Below are positions 1-4,140 of a DNA stretch of 5,370 nucleotides, piece after piece. This DNA comes from Clostridia bacterium (GTDB lineage Bacteria; Bacillota; Clostridia; TANB77; CAG-508): assembly GCA_022791735.1 (NCBI GenBank), contig JAAVZQ010000040.1:1-5370 (forward strand), read 5' to 3'. How positions within the stretch are numbered: position 1 is the stretch's first letter; every line of letters begins with the position of its first letter. The notes beneath the pieces are model-generated. The model saw nothing but the letters and a program-made list of their open reading frames with translations, made no database searches and was not told the origin of the DNA. A program made the position numbers and the translations under genes.

Positions 1-382
1 TACTTTTCTTGCTCCTGCTTGAGTTGCAGCATCTATTACAGCTTTCTTTTCTACTTCTGTAACTTGTGAAGGGATACAAATCATTATTCTAGGTGAAAAT
101 ATAGTTCTTCCACATATTTTATTTATAAAATATTTAAGCATTTTCTCAGTTACACTATAATCTGATATTACACCATCTTTTAACGGTCTTGTTGCGACTA
201 TGTTTCCAGGTGTTCTACCGAAGCATTCTTCTAGCTTCTTCTCCTACGGCTAAAACCTCTCCTGACAATTTATCTACTGCAACCACCGATGGCTCTCTTA
301 AAACTATCCCTTTGCCTTTTACATACGCTAAAACCGTTGCTGTACCTAAATCTATTCCAATATCATGACCAAATGAAAACAT
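1..382 (-). CDS. mreB: MreB-family rod-shape actin (5' part, needs one +1 frameshift)
   Basis: This is the N-terminal 127 residues of an MreB/Mbl-type bacterial actin, which forms membrane-bound filaments that guide side-wall peptidoglycan synthesis; the rest lies beyond the window edge. The start ATG at 382 has AGGAG (391-395) 8 nt upstream. The protein opens MFSFGHDIGIDLGTATVLAY, with the phosphate-1 loop GIDLGTA of the actin/Hsp70 fold, then KGKGIVLREPSVVAVDK (residues about 23-39). Codon 55 is CGG followed by TAG, so conventional reading stops at 215. Skipping the C at 220 gives GRTPGNIVATRPLKDGVISDY, the standard continuation, and later CIPSQVTEVEKKAVIDATQAG, open to base 1. Apart from this one base the frame is intact and conserved, which argues against decay of a normally essential gene. 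MreB versus the paralogue Mbl cannot be decided from this part. Confidence 0.92.
218..220 (-). other. +1 frameshift site 1, in-frame CGG in mreB
   Basis: Codon 55 of mreB is CGG (220 down to 218) and the next zero-frame codon is TAG. Skipping the C at 220 gives CTT-(C)-GGT-AGA-ACA, which is L-G-R-T. The restored residue is the glycine of the MreB motif (M/I)(L/I)GRTPGN. The preceding codon is CTT. Confidence 0.85.
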
Positions 383-417
383 ATATCTTTCTCCTATCTA
401 ATTAAAAAAATTGCAGC

Positions 418-445
418 GAATTTGTTGCAGTTTAATTACAAATTC
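418..445 (-). promoter_or_regulatory. Inverted repeat in the mreB leader, possible attenuator
   Basis: In the transcript direction a perfect 8-bp dyad, GAATTTGT and ACAAATTC (445-438 and 425-418), encloses a 12-nt loop. Seven bases later there is a run of seven T (bases 404-410). The arrangement resembles a weak intrinsic terminator between promoter and start codon, but the stem is AT-rich and the gap before the T run is long, so chance is quite possible. A CTGCAA direct repeat overlaps the same stretch. Confidence 0.3.
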
Positions 446-451
446 ATTACA

Positions 452-480
452 ATTATATTACATTAGTATGTTTTTTTCAA
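452..480 (-). promoter_or_regulatory. SigA-type promoter of mreB
   Basis: On the minus strand a TTGAAA -35 box (480-475), a 17-nt spacer and a perfect TATAAT -10 box (457-452) lie about 70 nt upstream of the mreB start. Together they match the Bacillota housekeeping consensus closely. The predicted start leaves a leader of roughly 60 nt. Confidence 0.8.
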
Positions 481-514
481 TAGATTTTAGACAAATATTA
501 GTATTATTTTTTCA

Positions 515-667
515 TTATTTTTTGACACTATTTACAGCTTGAATATTATTTGCTCCATTGTCCTTAAATGGAGCTCTATTCAAGCATACATATATTATTC
601 CATTTGTAAAAAGATAAAATGCTATAACAAGCAATACCCATGTTCCAAGTTCTTTTAATCTCTCCAT
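515..667 (-). CDS. Small single-pass membrane protein, 50 residues
   Basis: I do not recognise this protein. It is 50 residues, MERLKELGTW followed by one hydrophobic segment (about residues 9-29, ending near ...NGIIYVCL), then a polar tail with several N, K and Q. This fits a single transmembrane helix with a short charged N-terminus. The ATG at 667 is the first possible start, since an in-frame TAA lies three codons upstream. A purine-rich AAGGAAGG (681-688) is a somewhat distant ribosome binding site. A reasonable promoter sits at 720-748, and the gene ends just before the mreB promoter, so it is a separate transcription unit or reads through into mreB. No in-frame CGG is present. Its place next to mreB hints at an envelope role, but that is only inference. 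Confidence 0.7.
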   Translation of the reverse strand: MERLKELGTWVLLVIAFYLFTNGIIYVCLNRAPFKDNGANNIQAVNSVKK

Positions 668-719
668 ATCTACTTACGTTCCTTCCTTAAGGCACAACTC
701 TCCTTTATATTATGTATAT

Positions 720-748
720 ATATTAGCATATTTTTCTAATAAAATCAA
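720..748 (-). promoter_or_regulatory. Candidate promoter of the 50-residue membrane protein
   Basis: On the minus strand TTGATT (748-743), a 17-nt spacer and TAATAT (725-720) form a plausible SigA promoter about 50 nt upstream of the small gene, immediately after the hairpin that closes the Nudix unit. Confidence 0.6.
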
Positions 749-754
749 GTTTTT

Positions 755-796
755 AAATCTTAAGGAGCCCCACAAAAGTGGAGCCCCTTAAGATTT
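755..796 (-). terminator. Long hairpin after the Nudix gene (terminator-like, no U tract)
   Basis: A 19-bp inverted repeat (755-773 with 778-796) around a 4-nt loop begins 4 nt after the Nudix stop codon. In minus-strand RNA all 19 positions pair, two of them as G-U. In plus-strand RNA the same two positions are A-C mismatches, so the structure belongs to the minus-strand transcript. The stem core is G+C-rich (GGGGCUCCAC). The sequence after the stem is A-rich rather than a U run, so it may act as a 3'-stabilising hairpin as much as a classical intrinsic terminator. Confidence 0.65.
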
Positions 797-799
797 TGC

Positions 800-1501
800 T
801 TACAGATACATGTCCTGCAGAAGCTTGAAAACAGGCGCCGCATTGTTAAACCACTGAAATTTGCCGAGTTTGTCAATGGGAATTATCTTTGTTTTGCCCT
901 CAACAGAGGGCCTGCCTCCATACGTCTGAAGCTTGTGAAAGCTAACTTCTGAGCCATAATACATGCTAGGAGCATATACATCTGGCCAAGCTTTGGAAGT
1001 CGCAGTCGCTGGGTAATGGTTTGTTGTAGTGGTAAAATCAAGGTAAACCAGATGTCCATCAAACTCCATTCCAGTTTCCTCTTTGAACTCCCTGTCCGCT
1101 GTGAGACGAACATCTTCCCAGACAATTTTGTCTTGGTGACACCACATCACGCTTGCTCCGCCAGGGAAGCCGATTTCCCCATTAGGCCTAAAATGTACCA
1201 AAGTATAGTACCTGCCCTCATTGTCCTGAGATACAAGCACAATATTGGCTCCAGAATTTGGCACTGGAAGTTCTTTGGTTTCAGGCCTACTGTGCACCCA
1301 ATCGCGGTAGCAGACCTGCATCGCACCATGGCTTTCCAGCAGTTCCACCCAATTGTCCGGTCTGAGGCTGGTCATGGTATGGTCCGAAAACCCTAGCTCC
1401 TTAAAAAGAGCTCTGACTTTGGGACTTAATTCTTCTACCCGTCCCATCATTCCGTCACCCTCTACCCAGAGAGTTCTGCCAATGTACCTTGTTATAAACA
1501 T
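800..1501 (-). CDS. Nudix hydrolase, probably horizontally acquired
   Basis: This 233-residue protein has a Nudix fold at about residues 85-225; the family cleaves nucleoside diphosphates linked to another moiety and needs divalent metal. The Nudix box is split: GFPGGAS (111-117), then an enlarged loop, then E129 followed seven residues later by REFKEETGM (137-145), which supplies the metal-binding glutamates. The normal G-x5-E spacing is therefore lengthened, and the substrate cannot be predicted. Residues 1-80 form an extra N-terminal region with no motif I know. The ATG at 1501 is preceded by AAGGAAGG (1507-1514). The gene stands out by composition: one sampled 60-base line (901-960) is 29/60 G+C, against 14/60 for 3541-3600 in a neighbour. 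It uses C- and G-ending codons, including CGG as Arg21, and has its own promoter and 3' hairpin, which suggests a transferred cassette. Confidence 0.85.
   Translation of the reverse strand: MFITRYIGRTLWVEGDGMMGRVEELSPKVRALFKELGFSDHTMTSLRPDNWVELLESHGAMQVCYRDWVHSRPETKELPVPNSGANIVLVSQDNEGRYYTLVHFRPNGEIGFPGGASVMWCHQDKIVWEDVRLTADREFKEETGMEFDGHLVYLDFTTTTNHYPATATSKAWPDVYAPSMYYGSEVSFHKLQTYGGRPSVEGKTKIIPIDKLGKFQWFNNAAPVFKLLQDMYL
1439..1441 (-). other. In-frame CGG (Arg21) of the Nudix gene that does not mark a frame break
   Basis: Codon 21 reads CGG within MMGRVEEL, and the normal frame continues for another 212 codons. Skipping the C here would give GGG followed at once by TAG. It is the only in-frame CGG in the window that does not coincide with a +1 break, and it lies in the gene with foreign-looking composition. 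Confidence 0.8.
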
Positions 1502-1582
1502 ACTTTCCTTCCTTTCGATAAAAAATTATTTTTTCTCTACTAACAGATTTTTGCAAACTCTATTTAAGAATTTGTTATATAA

Positions 1583-1611
1583 ATTATATCACATATTATG
1601 TCATTTAGCAA
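1583..1611 (-). promoter_or_regulatory. Strong extended -10 promoter of the Nudix gene
   Basis: On the minus strand TTGCTA (1611-1606), a 17-nt spacer ending in TGA, and a perfect TATAAT (1588-1583) form an extended -10 SigA promoter. The -35 box overlaps the last codons of the upstream gamma-lyase gene. The leader to the Nudix ATG is about 75 nt. The promoter shows that the Nudix gene is transcribed in its own right. Confidence 0.8.
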
Positions 1612-2860
1612 CTTGTTCCAAATCTTGCACTGCCTTTAACACACCTAGTTTGCCATATTCATAGGTTAGTCCTCCTTGTAAAAATGCAACATATGGCTCT
1701 CTTATTGGTCCATCACATGAAAGTTCTATTGAAGAACCTTGTACAAAGCTTCCACTTGCCATTATTACTTTATCTGCATACCCTGGCATATCATAAGGTG
1801 TTGGGATAGCTGTAGAATCCACTGCTGAGCCTTTTTGTATTCCTTGACAAAAAGCAATTAGTTTTTTCTCATCTCCAAATTCTATCGTTTGTACTATATC
1901 TGCTCTTGCTTCATCGTATTTAGGAGATACCTTGTATCCCAAATCTTCCATTAATTTACTTGCAAATATAGCCGTCTTTAAACTGCTTGCCACAACACTT
2001 GGTGCTAAATATAGCCCCTGTAAAAAGCTCTTATTTATACCTAAGCTTGGCCCTACCTCTTTTCCAAGTCCTGGAGCTGTCAATCTTTCTGAAATAAGTT
2101 CAACATATTCTTTCTTGCCTGCAACATAAGCTCCGGTTTGGTGCAATTCCTCCACCTAAATTTTTTATGAGTGAACCGCACAATTATATCTGCACCAACT
2201 GTTAGTGGTGTCTTTCTTTCTACGAATTCACAGTAGCAATTATCTACAAATATAATTACATCTTCATCAATTTTTCTAATTTCTTTTATAATTTCCTCTA
2301 ATTTATCTATACTTAAACTTTTTCTTGTAGAATAGCCTTTTGAACGTTGTATATGTATTAGTTTTATTTTTTCATTTTTTAATGTGCTTATGATTTTTTC
2401 TGTATCAAATTCATCATTCTTTAATGCTATTTCTTTATATTTCATATTAAAAGCCTTTAAAGAACTTGCATTTTCTCTTATTCCTATTACTTCATCTAAA
2501 GTATCATATGGTTTTCCGAGAAATAGCGAGCATTGTGTCTCCCGGTCTTAAAAGCCCAAATAAAGACACTGTAAGTGCATGTGTGCCTGAAATAAATTGG
2601 TTACGCACTAGGCTATCTTCTGCATCTAACACTTCTGCAAATATCTTCTCTATGCAGTCTCTTCCAATATCTCCTTCTCCATATCCAGTAGATGTTCCAA
2701 AATGCATGTCTGATACTTTATTTTTTTGAAACGCCATCAAAACTTTTGCACTATTATACATAGCATCTTCTTCAATTTTTTCAAATACCTTCTTTAATTC
2801 CTTTTCACTTTGTTTTGCTTTTTCCTCTAATTCTTCATTTATTCCAAATTCTTTATACAT
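1601..2860 (-). CDS. Methionine gamma-lyase family / aluminium-resistance PLP enzyme, needing three +1 shifts
   Basis: This is a fold-type I PLP enzyme of the methionine gamma-lyase/aluminium-resistance family (B. subtilis YnbB type); its physiological reaction is not well defined. Conventional reading gives three fragments. Skipping the C of three in-frame CGG codons (2518, 2178, 2135) yields one protein of 418 residues, close to family length. Landmarks: STGYGEGDIGRD (57-68), SGTHAL (91-96), SGKPYDTLDE (114-123, Gly115 restored), QRSKGYSTR (171-179), FVDNCYCEF (204-212; position 210 is usually Gly), GSLIKNLGGGIAPNGAY (228-244, Gly228 and Gly242 restored) with the presumed PLP lysine K232, and PGYADKVIMASGSF near the C-terminus. 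I chose the ATG at 2860 (MYKEFGI) because the longer ATG at 2923 lies inside the -35 box. The ribosome binding site (AAGTGGG) is weak. The upstream dyad suggests regulation. Confidence 0.9.
2133..2135 (-). other. +1 frameshift site 4, in-frame CGG in the gamma-lyase gene
   Basis: After the shift at 2178 the frame meets CGG (2135-2133) at codon 242. Skipping its C gives CCA-AAC-(C)-GGA-GCT-TAT, P-N-G-A-Y, which joins the frame that runs to the TGA at 1601. The alternative, an extra A in CCAAACC giving P-T-G-A-Y, also restores the frame, so the exact base is less certain here than at the other sites. Confidence 0.75.
2176..2178 (-). other. +1 frameshift site 3, in-frame CGG in the gamma-lyase gene
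   Basis: Codon 228 is CGG (2178-2176). Skipping the C gives ATT-GTG-(C)-GGT-TCA-CTC-ATA-AAA, I-V-G-S-L-I-K, the conserved segment carrying the presumed PLP-binding lysine. Without the skip the segment reads VRFTHKKF, unlike the family. Confidence 0.85.
2516..2518 (-). other. +1 frameshift site 2, in-frame CGG in the gamma-lyase gene
   Basis: Codon 115 is CGG (2518-2516), and the zero frame meets TGA four codons later. Skipping the C gives ATT-TCT-(C)-GGA-AAA-CCA-TAT-GAT, I-S-G-K-P-Y-D, matching the family motif (T/S)GKPYDTL. Confidence 0.87.
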
Positions 2861-2880
2861 TTTACTTGCCCACTTTCTAA

Positions 2881-2907
2881 AATATTGTAACAATATATTA
2901 CAATATT
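2881..2907 (-). promoter_or_regulatory. Operator-like perfect dyad over the gamma-lyase promoter
   Basis: A perfect 10-bp inverted repeat, AATATTGTAA (2881-2890) and TTACAATATT (2898-2907), with a 7-bp centre covers the -10 box (2895-2900) and the predicted transcription start. This is the classical position for a dimeric repressor. The regulator is not identifiable from the sequence. Confidence 0.55.
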
Positions 2908-2923
2908 TTGCTCTGAATTTCAA
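2895..2923 (-). promoter_or_regulatory. SigA-type promoter of the gamma-lyase gene
   Basis: On the minus strand TTGAAA (2923-2918), a 17-nt spacer and TAATAT (2900-2895). It lies just after an intrinsic terminator and about 35 nt upstream of the chosen ATG at 2860, which supports that start over the in-frame ATG at 2923. Confidence 0.75.
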
Positions 2924-2934
2924 GGAAATTTCAC

Positions 2935-2972
2935 AAAAAAACTCTGATGCGTGGTTATATAACGTACATCAG
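2935..2972 (-). terminator. Intrinsic terminator upstream of the gamma-lyase gene
   Basis: In minus-strand RNA a CUGAUG/CAUCAG stem (2972-2967 with 2949-2944), with a U-G pair or a bulged inner extension, is followed after AG by seven U (2941-2935). This insulates the gamma-lyase promoter from transcription coming from the GNAT side. Confidence 0.6.
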
Positions 2973-2984
2973 AATTTATATATG

Positions 2985-3019
2985 ATGTGGTCAAAATGCT
3001 CCGTCCCATTTGACCATAT
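2985..3019. repeat. REP-like palindrome with GGGAC(GG) motif
   Basis: An 11-bp inverted repeat, ATGTGGTCAAA (2985-2995) and TTTGACCATAT (3009-3019), with one G-T position encloses a 13-nt loop. On the minus strand the loop begins TGGGACGGAGC, and a second AATGGGAC lies just 5' of the stem (about 3026-3033). Short palindromes with GGGACGG and a GGGAC foot resemble REP/RAYT-associated repeats of Bacillota. No transposase is in the window and there is no second copy, so this is a candidate only. Confidence 0.4.
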
Positions 3020-3042
3020 ATAATTATGTCCCATTAACAAAT

Positions 3043-3068
3043 AAGAACCTAGACTTTTCTAAGTTCTT
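3043..3068 (-). terminator. Terminator hairpin after the GNAT gene
   Basis: An 11-bp stem (3058-3068 with 3043-3053) around a 4-nt loop lies 11 nt after the GNAT stop codon. The single non-Watson-Crick position is G-U in minus-strand RNA and C-A in plus-strand RNA, which fixes the direction. The U tract (AUUUGUUAAU) is weak. Confidence 0.6.
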
Positions 3069-3079
3069 GCTTGTTTTAT

Positions 3080-3694
3080 TTAATTTCTTTTACTTAAATC
3101 ACATAACATCTGCAATAAATATTCTCCACTATTAGTTTCTCTTTCATCTTTTTCTAAGTTTCTTTTTCCAAAGCATACAAACCCATTGTTTTCATAAAAT
3201 TCCTTTAATTTTGGTTTATCTTCACACTCTAAAAAAACAAATTTTCCTCCGAACACTTCTTGTGCTTTTTTCACTTTGTCACATGCCAATTTTAATAGCA
3301 TATCTCCTGTAATTAACTTGTCATAATTATTATTATAATTTTTTCCAAGCTGACCAATAAGTGGCAACGCTATATTATATGTGCGATATATATTATCATA
3401 TTGTGCATATTTTAACAGTTGTTTTCTTTTCGTCTTACTAACAATAATTGGCTTTAAATTTATTGCTTTACTCGTAGTAGCAAAATATCCTACTATAACT
3501 TCTTCATTTTTATATTGGCTTGTAACAATAAAAGTCTCTGCAAATCCTTGTTTTGAAAACTCTATTGCCTTTTCTTTTAAAAAATATTCAACATCTTTAT
3601 TTAATTCGCATTTGAATTTTTTTAATATTTCTTTTGTTTCATTTTCTCCAATATTATTATAGATATTTTTTAGACTTATTACTTTATAACCCAT
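3080..3694 (-). CDS. GNAT-family N-acetyltransferase, probable toxin of a two-gene module
   Basis: This 204-residue protein is a GNAT-fold acetyltransferase that would use acetyl-CoA. The N-terminal part (about 1-60) contains CELNKDVEYFLKEKAIEF (29-46), a pattern I associate with a family of GNAT proteins encoded beside a small partner on Bacillota accessory elements. IGQLGKNY (113-120) fits the acetyl-CoA pyrophosphate loop (QxxGxx). GGKFVFLECED (149-159) and KLKEFYENNGFVCFGKR (162-178) are the typical late GNAT strand and helix. Its ATG overlaps the stop of the upstream small gene (TAATG), indicating translational coupling; no strong ribosome binding site is seen. The arrangement suggests a GNAT toxin that modifies a cellular target and is neutralised by the upstream protein, but an ordinary acetyltransferase is possible. 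It contains no in-frame CGG and is unbroken. Confidence 0.85.
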   Translation of the reverse strand: MGYKVISLKNIYNNIGENETKEILKKFKCELNKDVEYFLKEKAIEFSKQGFAETFIVTSQYKNEEVIVGYFATTSKAINLKPIIVSKTKRKQLLKYAQYDNIYRTYNIALPLIGQLGKNYNNNYDKLITGDMLLKLACDKVKKAQEVFGGKFVFLECEDKPKLKEFYENNGFVCFGKRNLEKDERETNSGEYLLQMLCDLSKRN

Positions 3695-3873
3695 TAACTT
3701 TTTTTCTTAAAAATTTCCTTTATTCTTTCATTATCATCTACATCTTCTACCAGCCTATCTATTTCTACTATCTTACTCTTTTTGTTTTCTGCATTTTCTA
3801 ATGCGTCAATAAAAGCGTTCGCTGATTTTTTATCTTTGATGACTATATTTTTTAAAAAACTCTTAGTTGCCAT
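3694..3873 (-). CDS. Small antitoxin-like protein upstream of the GNAT gene
   Basis: This 59-residue protein begins MATKSFLKNIVI and continues with a charged helical stretch (SANAFIDALENAE, about 17-29) and an acidic-then-basic C-terminus. Similar short proteins starting (M)ATKSFLK precede GNAT genes in other Bacillota as I recall them, so I infer an antitoxin or partner role. I chose the ATG at 3873 because AGGAG (3883-3887) is 9 nt upstream; the in-frame ATG at 3882 abuts that AGGAG with no spacing. The TAA stop overlaps the next ATG by 1 nt. The short beta-like N-terminus followed by a helix could be a DNA-binding or dimerisation segment, but I see no confirmed DNA-binding motif. Confidence 0.75.
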   Translation of the reverse strand: MATKSFLKNIVIKDKKSANAFIDALENAENKKSKIVEIDRLVEDVDDNERIKEIFKKKS

Positions 3874-3914
3874 ATATATCATCTCCTATTTTAGTATATG
3901 TTTTATCTATAATA

Positions 3915-3943
3915 ATTATAACATACATTTTACATAATATCAA
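3915..3943 (-). promoter_or_regulatory. Proximal promoter of the antitoxin-like/GNAT operon
   Basis: On the minus strand TTGATA (3943-3938), a 17-nt spacer ending in TGT, and a perfect TATAAT (3920-3915) form an extended -10 SigA promoter about 40 nt upstream of the chosen ATG. Confidence 0.78.
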
Positions 3944-3988
3944 ACTTTATCTTGAATTTACATAAGTCTCATAAAATTTTGTATTTTT

Positions 3989-4016
3989 ATTTTATCATAA
4001 AAAAGCTATTTGTCAA
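3989..4016 (-). promoter_or_regulatory. Possible distal promoter of the same operon
   Basis: On the minus strand a perfect TTGACA (4016-4011), a 16-nt spacer ending in TGA, and TAAAAT (3994-3989). It would add about 70 nt to the leader. The stretch 3874-4065 holds only these promoter elements; I see no other gene in it. Confidence 0.5.
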
Positions 4017-4065
4017 TATCAAAAATTTAGTTTACAATATATAAATTATAAAGTAACGGTATTAT

Positions 4066-4106
4066 CTTATAAAACACCAGACCTAGATGAATTATCTAAG
4101 TCTGGT
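4066..4106 (-). terminator. Terminator of the lectin-fold gene
   Basis: A 13-bp stem (4094-4106 with 4076-4088) around a 5-nt loop is followed in minus-strand RNA by GUUUUAUAAG (4075-4066). The one imperfect position is U-G in minus-strand RNA and C-A in plus, confirming the direction. It lies about 35 nt beyond the stop codon, close enough to a DGR variable region that it could also serve as a DNA hairpin for retrohoming, though that is speculative. Confidence 0.7.
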
Positions 4107-4140
4107 ATTGGGAATTTATAAGAAGCTTTGGATTTTTATG

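Noticed and set aside
1016..1396. Open frames on the plus strand opposite the Nudix gene, up to 126 codons
   Set aside because: They are antisense to a clear Nudix domain with its own promoter and ribosome binding site; they have no recognisable motif.
1601..2860. Reading the gamma-lyase gene as a degraded pseudogene
   Set aside because: All three breaks are the same CGG event restoring conserved glycines, with no other stops or deletions; the same event appears in mreB and the lectin-fold gene.
2861..2923. Longer N-terminus of the gamma-lyase starting at the ATG at 2923
   Set aside because: That ATG overlaps the -35 box and the dyad, and the extra 21 residues are unlike the family; the ATG at 2860 fits the family length.
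2944..2972. Riboswitch or T-box upstream of the gamma-lyase gene
   Set aside because: The hairpin and U run lie upstream of the promoter, so they are not in the leader of that transcript, and no T-box or riboswitch core motif is visible.
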